64,000 bases of DNA from NCBI GenBank assembly GCA_947089145.1, contig CAMUJH010000022.1, positions 1-64,000 of the forward strand. Direction: 5' to 3'. Shown here in pieces: positions 26,888 through 34,658 of this stretch. The notes under the pieces were generated by a model. That model was not told the origin of the DNA and did not search any database. It saw nothing but the letters and a program-made list of their open reading frames with translations. How positions within the stretch are numbered: position 1 is the first letter of the stretch; each line of letters starts with the position of its first letter. The DNA comes from an uncultured Hungatella sp. (GTDB taxonomy: Bacteria > Bacillota > Clostridia > Lachnospirales > Lachnospiraceae). The translations under genes were made by a program, and so were the position numbers.

Positions 26888-27568
26888 TTGCCCTTGATTT
26901 TTTGTGTGGAAGACGATGAAAGCATTCGCAGCCTGGAGCTCTATACGCTGCAATCTGCCGGAATTGAGGCTAGGGGCTTTGGGGATGGCGCCTCTTTTTT
27001 GGCGGCGCTGCGTACACAGAAGCCGGAACTTGTGATCCTGGATGTGATGCTGCCGGGGGAAAGCGGCGTAGAGCTGCTTGGACGGATGAAAGCTTCCGGT
27101 GAAACTTGTGAGATCCCCGTTATTATGGCAACGGCCAGGGGAGCGGAGTACGACAAAATACAAAGCCTTGATCTGGGCGCCGACGATTATCTGGTGAAGC
27201 CTTTCGGCATGCTGGAGATGGTATCCCGCGTCAAAGCGGTGCTGCGCCGGTGCCGTCCGAAACAGAACCAGGAAATTCTGGCGGCGGGCGGACTGACAGT
27301 GGATCTGGCGGAACATACGGTCATGGCAGATGGCAGGCGGCTTACCCTTACTTTTAAGGAATATGAACTGCTGCGGCTGTTCCTTTCCCACCCCGGCGTG
27401 GCATTCACCAGGGAGCGGCTGCTGGACAGCATCTGGGGCGGGGGATACACTGGCGAAACCCGGACGGTGGATATGCACATCAGGACGCTCCGGCAGAAGC
27501 TGGGAAGCTATGGCGGGATGATAGAGACGGTTCGGGGCGTGGGGTATCGGCTGGAGAGACAGCCATGA
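26888..27568 (+). CDS. OmpR/PhoB-family response regulator
   Basis: 226 residues from the TTG at 26888. The TTG at 26894 is equally possible, being 9 bp after AGGAGGT. The receiver domain has acidic D9-D10, phospho-acceptor D52 (ELVILDVMLPGESG) and K in DYLVKPF. The C-terminal winged helix reads LTFKEYELLRLFLSHPGVAF and MHIRTLRQKLGSYGGMIETV. It overlaps the kinase gene by 4 bp (ATGA), so the two are coupled. Next to the Na/Pi transporter with a Pho-box array, the natural reading is a phosphate-starvation regulator of the PhoP/PhoB kind. Confidence 0.92.
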   Translation: MPLIFCVEDDESIRSLELYTLQSAGIEARGFGDGASFLAALRTQKPELVILDVMLPGESGVELLGRMKASGETCEIPVIMATARGAEYDKIQSLDLGADDYLVKPFGMLEMVSRVKAVLRRCRPKQNQEILAAGGLTVDLAEHTVMADGRRLTLTFKEYELLRLFLSHPGVAFTRERLLDSIWGGGYTGETRTVDMHIRTLRQKLGSYGGMIETVRGVGYRLERQP

Positions 27569-29244
27569 CAAGTAAAATCTTTCGGTCGATCCTGTTGGTT
27601 GTGACAGCGGCTCTTTTGGCAAACCTTTGCATCATTATGGGGTGCCTGTATGATTATTTTGCCTCCGTACAGGAACGCCGGCTTAAGGATGAGCTGCAGC
27701 TTGCGGCCTACGGGGTGGAGAGACAGGGGCAGGAGTATCTGGAGGCGCTGTCCGCTGGTGATTCCCAGGATACCTGGACGCCGGAGTACCGGCTGACCTG
27801 GGTGGCATGGGATGGGACCGTTTTGTTTGACACTGCCGAGTCTGCGAAAAACATGGAAAACCACAGAGAGCGCACGGAGATCCAGGAAGCCTTTGCCAAA
27901 GGCGAGAGCAGCAGTGTCCGTCACTCTGACACGCTGACAGAACGGACCCTGTACTATGCCAGGGCGTTGGACGATGGGACGGTACTGCGCATCTCTGTCA
28001 GCCAGGCAACGATATTTGCCTTGGCGATTGCCATGCTTTGGCCCATCCTGCTGGTAGGGCTTCTTGCCGTAAGCTTTTGTGCTGTCTGGGCCGGCCGGAT
28101 AGCCAAGAGGATTGTCCAGCCGATTAACACTCTGGATCTGGATCACCCGCTGGAAAATGACATTTATGAGGAATTGACCCCATTGCTGTGGCGCATCTGC
28201 CAGCAGCGCAGCCAGATCAGCGCCCAGATCCGTGAGCTGCGAACAAGGACCGATGAATTTGAGCAGATTACAAAGAGCATGAACGAGGGGCTGGTGGTGC
28301 TTGACCAGAAAGGAATGATCCTCAGCATCAACCCGGCGGCGCAGAAGCTGCTTGGCGCAGACGGCTCCTGCATCCGGAGGGACTTTTTAACGGTAGACCA
28401 GGGCCATGAAATGAGCCATGCCATTCTGTCCGCCCTGGAGAACGGGCACGGGGAAGTCCGGTTGGATAGAGACGGCAGGGAGGTGCAGGTCGACGTCAGC
28501 CGCATCCAGTCGGAGGGGGCGGTGATGGGGACCGTGCTTCTGGCCTTTGATGTGACAGAGCAGGCATGTGCCGAGCGCATCCGCCGGGAATTTACCGCCA
28601 ACGTGTCCCACGAGCTGAAAACGCCGCTGCAGTCCATCCTGGGCAGCGCAGAGCTTTTGAAAAGCGGGATGGTCAGGCAGGAGGATCTTTCGGATTTTTC
28701 CGATTTGATCTACAAAGAGGCCGCCCGGCTGGTGGCGCTGGTGGAGGACATTATCCATCTCTCTTTGCTGGACGAGGGCAGCGTCATGGAATGGGAACAG
28801 ACAGATCTTTTGGAGATTGCCGGCAGCGTGGCATCCGCCCTGGAGGACAGGGCAAAGAAAAAGCGCGTCCGGATCTTCACTGCAGGGGAAAGCGCCCGGA
28901 TGGAGGGAGTGCGGGGCCTTCTCTACGAGATGACCTACAACCTTTGTGACAATGCCATTCAATATAATAAAGAAAACGGCACAGTGGAGCTTGCCGTTTC
29001 CAAAGAGCCTGGGAGCGTGGTTCTTACGGTTAGGGATACGGGCATCGGCATTCCGGCAGAATTTCAGTCTCGTGTGTTTGAACGGTTTTTCCGGGTGGAC
29101 AAAAGCCGCTCCAAAGCCTCTGGCGGCACCGGGCTGGGCCTTTCCATCGTCAAGCATGTGGTGCAATATCACCATGGGGAGATCCAACTGCACAGTGATC
29201 CTGGCTTTGGCACAACCATTTCCGTCCGGTTCCCGGATCTGTGA
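27565..29244 (+). CDS. PhoR-like sensor histidine kinase
   Basis: 559 residues. A transmembrane segment (SILLVVTAALLANLCIIMGC) is followed by an extracytoplasmic domain of about 120 residues, a second membrane segment (ALAIAMLWPILLVGLLAVSF), a PAS-like region (ITKSMNEGLVVLDQKGMILS), HisKA with H349 (NVSHELKTPLQSIL) and the ATPase domain (N-box NLCDNAIQYN, DTGIGIP, GTGLGLSIV). This layout is that of PhoR. It partners with the response regulator whose gene it overlaps. The gap 29245-29436 after it holds no gene and no clear terminator. Confidence 0.92.
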   Translation: MTSKIFRSILLVVTAALLANLCIIMGCLYDYFASVQERRLKDELQLAAYGVERQGQEYLEALSAGDSQDTWTPEYRLTWVAWDGTVLFDTAESAKNMENHRERTEIQEAFAKGESSSVRHSDTLTERTLYYARALDDGTVLRISVSQATIFALAIAMLWPILLVGLLAVSFCAVWAGRIAKRIVQPINTLDLDHPLENDIYEELTPLLWRICQQRSQISAQIRELRTRTDEFEQITKSMNEGLVVLDQKGMILSINPAAQKLLGADGSCIRRDFLTVDQGHEMSHAILSALENGHGEVRLDRDGREVQVDVSRIQSEGAVMGTVLLAFDVTEQACAERIRREFTANVSHELKTPLQSILGSAELLKSGMVRQEDLSDFSDLIYKEAARLVALVEDIIHLSLLDEGSVMEWEQTDLLEIAGSVASALEDRAKKKRVRIFTAGESARMEGVRGLLYEMTYNLCDNAIQYNKENGTVELAVSKEPGSVVLTVRDTGIGIPAEFQSRVFERFFRVDKSRSKASGGTGLGLSIVKHVVQYHHGEIQLHSDPGFGTTISVRFPDL

Positions 29245-29436
29245 TACGGGGGAGGAAGGCTTTGGACAAAGAAAGGCTGGTCGTGGAGCCGCAGCGTCAC
29301 AAGACGTATACCCAAGGGCACACCTGAATGCATGCTCCTGCGGAGCGGGGGCACTGCGTGCCAAAAAGTATGGGAATCGGCAAACGGACAGTAATGCCTG
29401 AAACGTAACGAAAAAAGGACAGTTCCTTATGCCCTC
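29245..29436. other. Gap between convergent genes
   Basis: I see no gene, RNA or convincing terminator. The frames are short. Confidence 0.4.
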
Positions 29437-30000
29437 TCAGACGTAAATCACATCAGAATAATGACGCTTTGGATGCTTTGGGTATTCCCCGTCGCAATAC
29501 CCCAACGTAATGTACGCCTGTGGAACTATTTCTTCGGGAATGCCCATTTCTTTTTGAAGCCGTTTTCCCCTCTCTGTTGCCAGGGAGTTTAAGACCTCCC
29601 CGACAATACAGGTTGATACATTCTGTTCAAAAGCGGAAAGAGTGATATTCTGCGCCATGATATACGCATCCGCTGATGAAAAATAAAAGTTTTTCGCCCC
29701 AAATAGCGCCACAACTGTCTGCGCATTATGAAAGGCGCTTTCCGATGCTGCTATTTCTTCTTCAGACGGCAGTTTCGTAATTCCCTTATTAAAATTTTTG
29801 ATAATTACCATATGGGATTTTCCAATATAGTCAATGACAGCACGGTCTGTTATCACAGCGATTTTTGTGGAATTGCGGTTTCCCGCATTGGGACAGTAGT
29901 CCACTACCTCAAGTATTTTTTCAATCGTTTCTCTCGATACAGGGGAATCTGTAAATTTCCTGACAGACCTTCTTCCTCTGATAGCATCTGATAATTCCAT
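29437..30000 (-). CDS. Nitroreductase-family flavoprotein
   Basis: 187 residues. The FMN-binding start is typical (MELSDAIRGRRSVRKFTDSP, then VSRETIEKILEVVDYCPNAG). SADAYIMAQNITLSAFEQNV and the C-terminal ITLGYCDGEYPK complete the fold. It acts as an NAD(P)H-dependent flavin oxidoreductase in the cytoplasm. It is the last gene of the peptide cluster 29437-32089, 12 bp after the preceding gene, with an AGGAGGGGTC ribosome site. In RiPP clusters such enzymes oxidise or dehydrogenate the modified peptide, which is a possible role here. Confidence 0.88.
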   Translation of the reverse strand: MELSDAIRGRRSVRKFTDSPVSRETIEKILEVVDYCPNAGNRNSTKIAVITDRAVIDYIGKSHMVIIKNFNKGITKLPSEEEIAASESAFHNAQTVVALFGAKNFYFSSADAYIMAQNITLSAFEQNVSTCIVGEVLNSLATERGKRLQKEMGIPEEIVPQAYITLGYCDGEYPKHPKRHYSDVIYV

Positions 30001-30012
30001 AATGACCCCTCC

Positions 30013-30630
30013 TCAATACCTTTTTATCGCTTCCGCAGGACAATTCTCGAAACAATTTCCACACTGCAGACAATTATTCTGCCGTATGACATAAGGTTTT
30101 GGAGCTCCTTTGTCTACCGCATTCTGAGGACAGACTTTTACACATTTCCCACACCCAATGCAGGCATCTGTAATCCTGTATCCTTTGGTTTTCAAAACCC
30201 CATCGCCTACTGTAAAATATTCCCTTGTAATTGGCCTGGTGGACAGGCAGAAATACTCGATTGTATAATCTCTTATTACAAATATGGTATCAATGTTCTT
30301 ACTATCGCCCGGATATACATTTTCCAGATACGGCTGCTCCTGATACAGAATATCCCGCCATTTGATCTGCTCATCCGCCGGCACTTCCACAGCTTTTCCC
30401 GACACGCGAATTGTTTCTTTGTATCTGGTGTAGCCGGATATCTGCACCCTGCCGTCCGCATAAAGCTGTCTGGCAAAAGATTTTCCCCTTGCCGTCAGAA
30501 AGTATATATCCGTTCCTTCATAGTGGATTGCGCTGATATTCCTGACCTGGGGCGCTCGGCATTCGTCAACCGTAGCAAAATTCAGCACACCCACATATCC
30601 CAGTTTTTCTATACAGGTTTTAACATCCAT
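30013..30630 (-). CDS. Pyridoxamine-phosphate-oxidase-like flavin protein fused to a 2[4Fe-4S] ferredoxin
   Basis: 205 residues. Residues 1-135 form a split-barrel flavin-binding domain (LGYVGVLNFATVDECRAPQV, then IYFLTARGKSFARQLYADGR). The C-terminal 60 residues carry two clusters: CIGCGKCVKVCP and CLQCGNCFENCP. It probably passes electrons between ferredoxin and flavin. Its place between the radical SAM maturase and the nitroreductase suggests that it supplies electrons to one of them. The split gap to the maturase gene is 33 bp. The start is MDVKTCIEK at 30630. Confidence 0.87.
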   Translation of the reverse strand: MDVKTCIEKLGYVGVLNFATVDECRAPQVRNISAIHYEGTDIYFLTARGKSFARQLYADGRVQISGYTRYKETIRVSGKAVEVPADEQIKWRDILYQEQPYLENVYPGDSKNIDTIFVIRDYTIEYFCLSTRPITREYFTVGDGVLKTKGYRITDACIGCGKCVKVCPQNAVDKGAPKPYVIRQNNCLQCGNCFENCPAEAIKRY

Positions 30631-30663
30631 TTTAATAATTAATCCTTTTTCAAAATCTGTGCA

Positions 30664-31734
30664 TTACGCTTTTTTCGGCTTGATAAGACCGCTTTCTTCC
30701 GTTGCCCAGCATTGTGGATCGTCTGCATAGAAATCCCCGCAGCTTCCCTTCGCCACAGCGGGGCAGCCTCTGCACCATGAAAGCAGCTTACATCTTGAAC
30801 ATTTGCTGAATTTCCCATAATCGCGGTATTGCTCCATGCTTGAGATCCATACATCTGCGATGCGGTCTTCAAAGACATTCCCAACCCTGCTGTCCGCCAC
30901 GCGGCGGCAGGCATAGATTTCCCCGGACGGCAGAATCGTCAGATGACAATTTCCACAGTTGCAGCCGCCATAAATCATTCCTTCTTTTGCATCCCCCGGA
31001 ATTTCGAAATTACCGTTTTCGTACTCATAAAGCGTCCATAAGTGATCTTTTTTGTTAAAATATGTCTGACAGCCCTCTTCCTCGTATTCCTTAAATTTCT
31101 TATCACATATGGCAAGCAGCTCCCTGTATTCCTGCGCCGTCATGGTGGCATCCAGATCTCCGCCGCTTGGCACATATCTGGAAAAGGCGAAAACATTCGC
31201 CCCGGCCTGAACCGCCGCATCTATGATTCCCGGCACCTCCATGCGGTTTGTCTTAGATACAGTAGTCATAATGACACTGCGTATTCCTGCATTACTGATC
31301 ACTGGGATTTTCTCAAGGGTGCAGTCATACGATCCAGGCTTTCTAAACCAGTCATGTGTCTTACAGAGCCCGTCCAGAGAAAGCTGATACTTTTCGCAGC
31401 CGTACCATTTCAATTCCCGGCAAACCTGTTCATTCAGATGAAAAGGGTTTCCAAGTATTGTAAACTTTATGCGATGTTCATGTATGAGCTTTAAAAGATT
31501 CCAAAAATCCGGATGCAGAATCGGATCACCGCCAGTAATGTAAAAATACGGGGTTCGCCCGTACATTTGGCAGAAATCCAGACAATTATAGAATGTATCC
31601 TCCATCTGCTTCCATGTCATGGATAACAGGCAGTCATGTTCTCCTGATGAATAAATGTAGCAGTGCTTACACCGCTGGTCACATTCATCTGTGATATGCC
31701 ACTGAAATGAAAAATAAGACTTCATCTTTTTCAT
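30664..31734 (-). CDS. Radical SAM/SPASM peptide maturase (ACGX-type system)
   Basis: 356 residues from the ATG at 31734, placed after GGAGGAACG. A start five codons earlier has no better site. The radical SAM cluster is C18-D-Q-R-C22-K-H-C25 (HITDECDQRCKHCYIY). The barrel shows YITGGDPILHPDFWNLL. The SPASM region is rich in Cys: GGCNCGNCHLTILPSGEIYA, then CRRVADSRVGNVFED, and finally CSRCKLLSWCRGCPAVAKGS. These enzymes modify ribosomal peptides. A Cys-rich repeat peptide is encoded 130 bp upstream on the same strand and is the expected substrate. I recall annotation of such pairs as an ACGX system. The chemistry is not known to me. Confidence 0.9.
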   Translation of the reverse strand: MKKMKSYFSFQWHITDECDQRCKHCYIYSSGEHDCLLSMTWKQMEDTFYNCLDFCQMYGRTPYFYITGGDPILHPDFWNLLKLIHEHRIKFTILGNPFHLNEQVCRELKWYGCEKYQLSLDGLCKTHDWFRKPGSYDCTLEKIPVISNAGIRSVIMTTVSKTNRMEVPGIIDAAVQAGANVFAFSRYVPSGGDLDATMTAQEYRELLAICDKKFKEYEEEGCQTYFNKKDHLWTLYEYENGNFEIPGDAKEGMIYGGCNCGNCHLTILPSGEIYACRRVADSRVGNVFEDRIADVWISSMEQYRDYGKFSKCSRCKLLSWCRGCPAVAKGSCGDFYADDPQCWATEESGLIKPKKA

Positions 31735-31788
31735 CGTTCCTCCAACCATCTATACAAAACAGCTTCACAGCTGCTATATTCAGAATGA

Positions 31789-31817
31789 GTCCTCCAAAGC
31801 CCTTACAGCCGGAGGAC
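31789..31817 (-). terminator. Hairpin between precursor and maturase genes
   Basis: GTCCTCC (31789-31795) pairs with GGAGGAC (31811-31817). There is no T-run on the minus strand, so it may be an mRNA-stabilising or attenuating hairpin that keeps precursor message above maturase message. Confidence 0.4.
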
Positions 31818-31864
31818 CCGTCATGGTATAGGAATCGCTCTGTCCGTTGTTAAGGATGCTTTTC

Positions 31865-32089
31865 CTATTTATCGCCTGCGCCGCATGCAGAGCTGCACGC
31901 CGCAGGTTTCTCTTCCGGCTTGTCGCCTGCGCCGCATGCAGAGCCGCACGCCGCAGGTTTTTCTTCCGGCTTGTCGCCTGCGCCGCATGCAGAGCCGCAT
32001 GCCGCAGGTTTTTCTTCCGGTTTGTCAGATACTCCGCAAGCGCTTCCCGCCCCATTTTCGTTCCAACCAGCTATGTTTGCTAATGCCAT
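31865..32089 (-). CDS. Cys-rich ACG-repeat RiPP precursor peptide
   Basis: 74 residues from the ATG at 32089, 8 bp after AGGAGGT. A leader-like start (MALANIAGWNENGAG) is followed by tandem 17-residue units of the pattern SACGAGDKPEEKPAACG. There are three full units and a last partial SACGAGDK. The first unit has VS for AG, and the third ends in ACS. Seven Cys lie in ACG or ACS contexts separated by a charged DKPEEKP linker. Repeated cores of this kind are typical of substrates that are modified at each repeat. The unit is also a 51-bp DNA repeat. A frame-shifted reading gives Arg/His-rich repeats, but it has no ribosome site. Confidence 0.88.
   Translation of the reverse strand: MALANIAGWNENGAGSACGVSDKPEEKPAACGSACGAGDKPEEKPAACGSACGAGDKPEEKPAACSSACGAGDK
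31872..32030. repeat. 51-bp tandem repeat inside the precursor gene
   Basis: Three near-identical copies encode the 17-residue units. The period is a multiple of three, so copy number can change without a frameshift. Confidence 0.85.
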
Positions 32090-32151
32090 TTCATGATACC
32101 TCCTGTTATAGAAATTTGTTTCAGCTGGCACAATTGCCTTCTGTAATGCCC

Positions 32152-32220
32152 ATTATACCGACTGGCGGGCATTCCACAAGTACGCACTTTTGAGTAACCC
32201 AGGTTACCTTCTGGTAACAA
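32152..32220 (-). promoter_or_regulatory. Promoter of the peptide cluster with GTAACC/GGTTAC repeats upstream
   Basis: On the minus strand, TTGTGG (32174-32179), spacer 16, TATAAT (32152-32157). Just upstream of the -35 box, between 32192 and 32220, lie GTAACC, GGTTAC and GGTAAC motifs forming two overlapping palindromes. This is a likely site for the divergently encoded HxlR regulator. Confidence 0.65.
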
Positions 32221-32286
32221 TTGGATAAACATGCGGTTTCTGGCCCATAAAGTATGTAACAATTTTTTAATGTATTGTATGCCATA

Positions 32287-32315
32287 TTGACAGGGAAAGT
32301 ATATAACACTATAAT
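32287..32315 (+). promoter_or_regulatory. Promoter of the HxlR gene
   Basis: TTGACA (32287-32292), spacer 17, TATAAT (32310-32315): a consensus promoter. The start codon is 221 bp further on, leaving a long leader. Confidence 0.88.
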
Positions 32316-32351
32316 TAGAGTGTTACATATAATTTTGAATATATTGTATGT

Positions 32352-32526
32352 ATTCTCGGAATCTCTCCTGCACCTGCCTTTGCGGCTGATTTTCCCTCAG
32401 ATGCACATAAATTTAATCAACGTACGTTCTACGTATGCCTCATAAATTTATGTACGTCTGACAAAAAATCATCTGACAAAATCAGGCACAGAGCGACTCC
32501 GAGAGTGCATTTGTCAGATGAGGAGG
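32352..32526 (+). promoter_or_regulatory. Structured leader of the HxlR gene
   Basis: Nested inverted repeats: CATAAATTTA/TAAATTTATG around 32404-32452, CATCTGACAAA (32471-32481)/TTTGTCAGATG (about 32510-32520) whose right arm abuts the GAGGAGG ribosome site, and a longer-range TCTCGGA/TCCGAGA pair. It could hide the ribosome site or act as operators. No known riboswitch class is recognised. Confidence 0.5.
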
Positions 32527-32536
32527 ATTAAAACAC

Positions 32537-32863
32537 ATGAGAAAAAAAGAAGACTTACCCAACTGCCCTGTAGCTACTACCGTCAGTATGATTGGAAATA
32601 AATGGAAGCTTCTTATTATACGCAACCTTATATCCCGCCCATGGCGGTTCAATGAGCTTCAACGGGATCTGGAAGGCATCAGCCAGAAGGTTCTGACTGA
32701 CAGCCTGCGTTCCATGGAAGCAGACGGAATTATCACAAGGACTGTCTATCCGGAGGTTCCGCCCAGAGTGGAATATGCTCTGAGCGAACTTGGAAAATCT
32801 CTATGTCCGGTTATTGAAGAAATGAAAAAATGGGGGCTTATGTATAAAGAGCTTGCGAAATAG
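32537..32863 (+). CDS. HxlR-family transcriptional regulator
   Basis: 108 residues, the normal size. The winged helix-turn-helix reads CPVATTVSMIGNKWKLLIIR, then RPWRFNELQRDLEGISQKVL, then DGIITRTVYPEVPPRVEYAL. An N-terminal Cys (C10) lies at the position used for redox or electrophile sensing in several HxlR proteins. It is divergent from the ACG-repeat peptide cluster and shares its promoter region, so it probably controls that cluster. The ATG at 32537 follows GAGGAGGATTAAAACAC. Confidence 0.9.
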   Translation: MRKKEDLPNCPVATTVSMIGNKWKLLIIRNLISRPWRFNELQRDLEGISQKVLTDSLRSMEADGIITRTVYPEVPPRVEYALSELGKSLCPVIEEMKKWGLMYKELAK

Positions 32864-32980
32864 GAAAAAAGACGGTCAGCAAAAGCCTAATTAACAATTC
32901 TTAAACAATTCCCAAACAAAATCCCAACAAATATCTGCTACCATATGGTACAAACTCAGTACCAGAGGAGGTGGGGCAAA

Positions 32981-33901
32981 TTGAAAGGCCGGCTTTTGTC
33001 TTTTATTCACAATATGAACCGGCATCTCACGAGAAGGAATCAGTGCATAATCGTTTTGCTCACCATTGCCGCCTGCGCTGCATCCATCTTTGATGCCGCC
33101 AGTGATTTTTTCCCGGAACCGGTCAGTATTACCCTGTATGTTTTTGCCTGCGCCGGGCTTGCGCTGAGTTGTACGATCTGGGTGAAAGCCGCCCGGCTTT
33201 TTGTAGGTTCCGTGTGGGTGCCGTTTACAAAAAGCAATAAAATAGCCAATACGCTTATAGAGGACAGCCGCCTGCGGACCGTAGTGACCACGCTGCCGGG
33301 AATGGGACTGAACCTGATCTATGCTGTCTTCAACGGCGTCATAGGCATTACAGGCCACAGCGCCTGGTACGGTTCCCTTTCCGTCTATTACCTGCTTCTG
33401 TGCGCCATGCGTTTTCTGGCCGTTTCCTACGGAAGGCAGATCTATGTGACAAAGAGGCGGGAACATGATTTAGAAAAACGGGAACTAAAGGTGTACCAAA
33501 ACTGCGGGATCATGCTTTCCGCTATGACCATCGCCCTGGGCGGAGCCGTCATCATGCTGGCCCACGGGGAGGGCGGGAAAACCTACCCCGGACTGATGAT
33601 CTACGCGGCGGCCACATACACCTTTTACAAGCTTGCCATGTCCATTGCAGGCATGGTGAAAGCCAGAAGGAAAAAGTCTGTGCTGCTGATCACCCTGCGA
33701 AATATCGGGTATTCGGATTCCCTGGTTTCGCTGCTCTCTTTACAGACAGCGCTGCTTGCGGCCTTCGGGCAGGAGGCGGGGGATTCTGTACCCATGATGA
33801 ATGCTCTCACCGGCATGGGCGTCTGCCTGATCATACTGGGGCTGGGGATTTATATGGCCCGCAGCGGCGCAAGACGGCTGAAAGCATGGGCGCAGGCATA
33901 G
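32981..33901 (+). CDS. Polytopic membrane protein of unknown function
   Basis: 306 residues from the TTG at 32981, 7-8 bp after GAGGAGGTG. An in-frame ATG at 32945 exists but lacks a ribosome site. Seven or eight hydrophobic segments are visible, among them CIIVLLTIAACAASIFDAAS, SITLYVFACAGLALSCTIWV, YYLLLCAMRFLAVSYG and ALTGMGVCLIILGLGIYMAR, with a basic loop YVTKRREHDLEKRELKVYQN. I do not recognise a family. It heads a group with a two-component system and a small membrane protein, separated from them by a 14-bp tandem repeat, so it may be the target or sensor partner of that system. Confidence 0.75.
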   Translation: MKGRLLSFIHNMNRHLTRRNQCIIVLLTIAACAASIFDAASDFFPEPVSITLYVFACAGLALSCTIWVKAARLFVGSVWVPFTKSNKIANTLIEDSRLRTVVTTLPGMGLNLIYAVFNGVIGITGHSAWYGSLSVYYLLLCAMRFLAVSYGRQIYVTKRREHDLEKRELKVYQNCGIMLSAMTIALGGAVIMLAHGEGGKTYPGLMIYAAATYTFYKLAMSIAGMVKARRKKSVLLITLRNIGYSDSLVSLLSLQTALLAAFGQEAGDSVPMMNALTGMGVCLIILGLGIYMARSGARRLKAWAQA

Positions 33902-33970
33902 AAAAGCAGAGATAGAAAAGCAGAGATAGAAAAGCAGAGATAGAAAAGCAGGCATAGAAAAGCAGCCATA
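33901..33970. repeat. 14-bp tandem repeat, five copies
   Basis: Unit GAAAAGCAGAGATA at 33901, 33915 and 33929, then variants ending GGCATA (33943) and GCCATA (33957). It begins in the stop codon of the membrane gene and ends 16 bp before the response-regulator ATG. Copy-number change would alter the leader length. Confidence 0.9.
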
Positions 33971-33986
33971 GAAAGGAGAGGATTCC

Positions 33987-34658
33987 ATGATACGCATACT
34001 TGTTGTGGATGACGACAGACATTTAAACCAGACCGTGTGTACCTACTTAAATGACTGCGGGTTTCAGACAAAAAGCGTTTTAAGCGCCAATGAAGCCTAT
34101 GAGGAGATGTATAACAGCTTATATGACCTGATTGTTTCCGACATTATGATGCCGGAGGTGGACGGATTTGAATTTGCCGGGCATGTGCGGAAGGTCAACC
34201 GGCATATCCCCATTTTGTTCATGTCGGCAAAAGACGACATTCCGTCCAAGAAGAAGGGATTCCAGCTGGGGATTGACGATTATATGGTAAAGCCGGTGGA
34301 GCTGGCGGAGCTGGAGATGCGGGTCCGCGCACTGCTCAGACGGGCCAATATTGAGATGGACCGGAAGCTGACAGCAGGCAATCTGGAACTGGATGCGGAC
34401 GGCATGACCGCCTTAGTTGACGGGGAGGAGATCCCGGTGACCACAAGGGAGTTTAACATTCTGTATAAACTGCTGTCTTACCCCAAAAAGACCTTTACCA
34501 GGGCCCAGCTGATGGACGAGTTCTGGGGAATTGACTCAGGAACCAGCCTGCGGGCGGTGGACGTGTACGTGACAAAGCTGAGGGATAAATTTTCGGCCTG
34601 CGACGGGTTTGAGATCAAGACTGTCAGGGGGCTTGGGTATAAGGCGGTGCTGCTGTGA
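33987..34658 (+). CDS. OmpR-family response regulator
   Basis: 223 residues. Receiver domain with D8-D9-D10, phospho-acceptor D52 (LYDLIVSDIMMPEVDGFEF) and K in DYMVKPV, then a winged helix (VTTREFNILYKLLSYPKKTF, VYVTKLRDKFSACDGFEIKT). The ribosome site is AAAGGAGAGGATTCC. It overlaps the kinase gene by 4 bp (GTGA). It probably controls the flanking membrane proteins. The effector genes are not otherwise visible. Confidence 0.92.
   Translation: MIRILVVDDDRHLNQTVCTYLNDCGFQTKSVLSANEAYEEMYNSLYDLIVSDIMMPEVDGFEFAGHVRKVNRHIPILFMSAKDDIPSKKKGFQLGIDDYMVKPVELAELEMRVRALLRRANIEMDRKLTAGNLELDADGMTALVDGEEIPVTTREFNILYKLLSYPKKTFTRAQLMDEFWGIDSGTSLRAVDVYVTKLRDKFSACDGFEIKTVRGLGYKAVLL

Noticed and set aside
28387-29364. 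325-codon minus-strand frame opposite the PhoR-like kinase
   Set aside because: Overlaps an unmistakable histidine kinase; low-plausibility composition.
31872-32030. Direct repeats that might suggest a CRISPR array
   Set aside because: The 51-bp units are contiguous, in frame and without spacers; they code for the peptide repeats.
31780-32055. Arg/His/Ala-rich repeat ORF in another frame of the peptide gene
   Set aside because: It repeats only because the DNA repeats; the ACG-repeat frame has the AGGAGGT ribosome site and matches the maturase context.
32945-32980. ATG 12 codons upstream as the start of the membrane protein
   Set aside because: Its codons contain the ribosome site that serves the TTG at 32981.
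33901-33970. Possible CRISPR or origin-iteron array
   Set aside because: 14-bp head-to-tail copies with no spacers, no cas or rep gene nearby.
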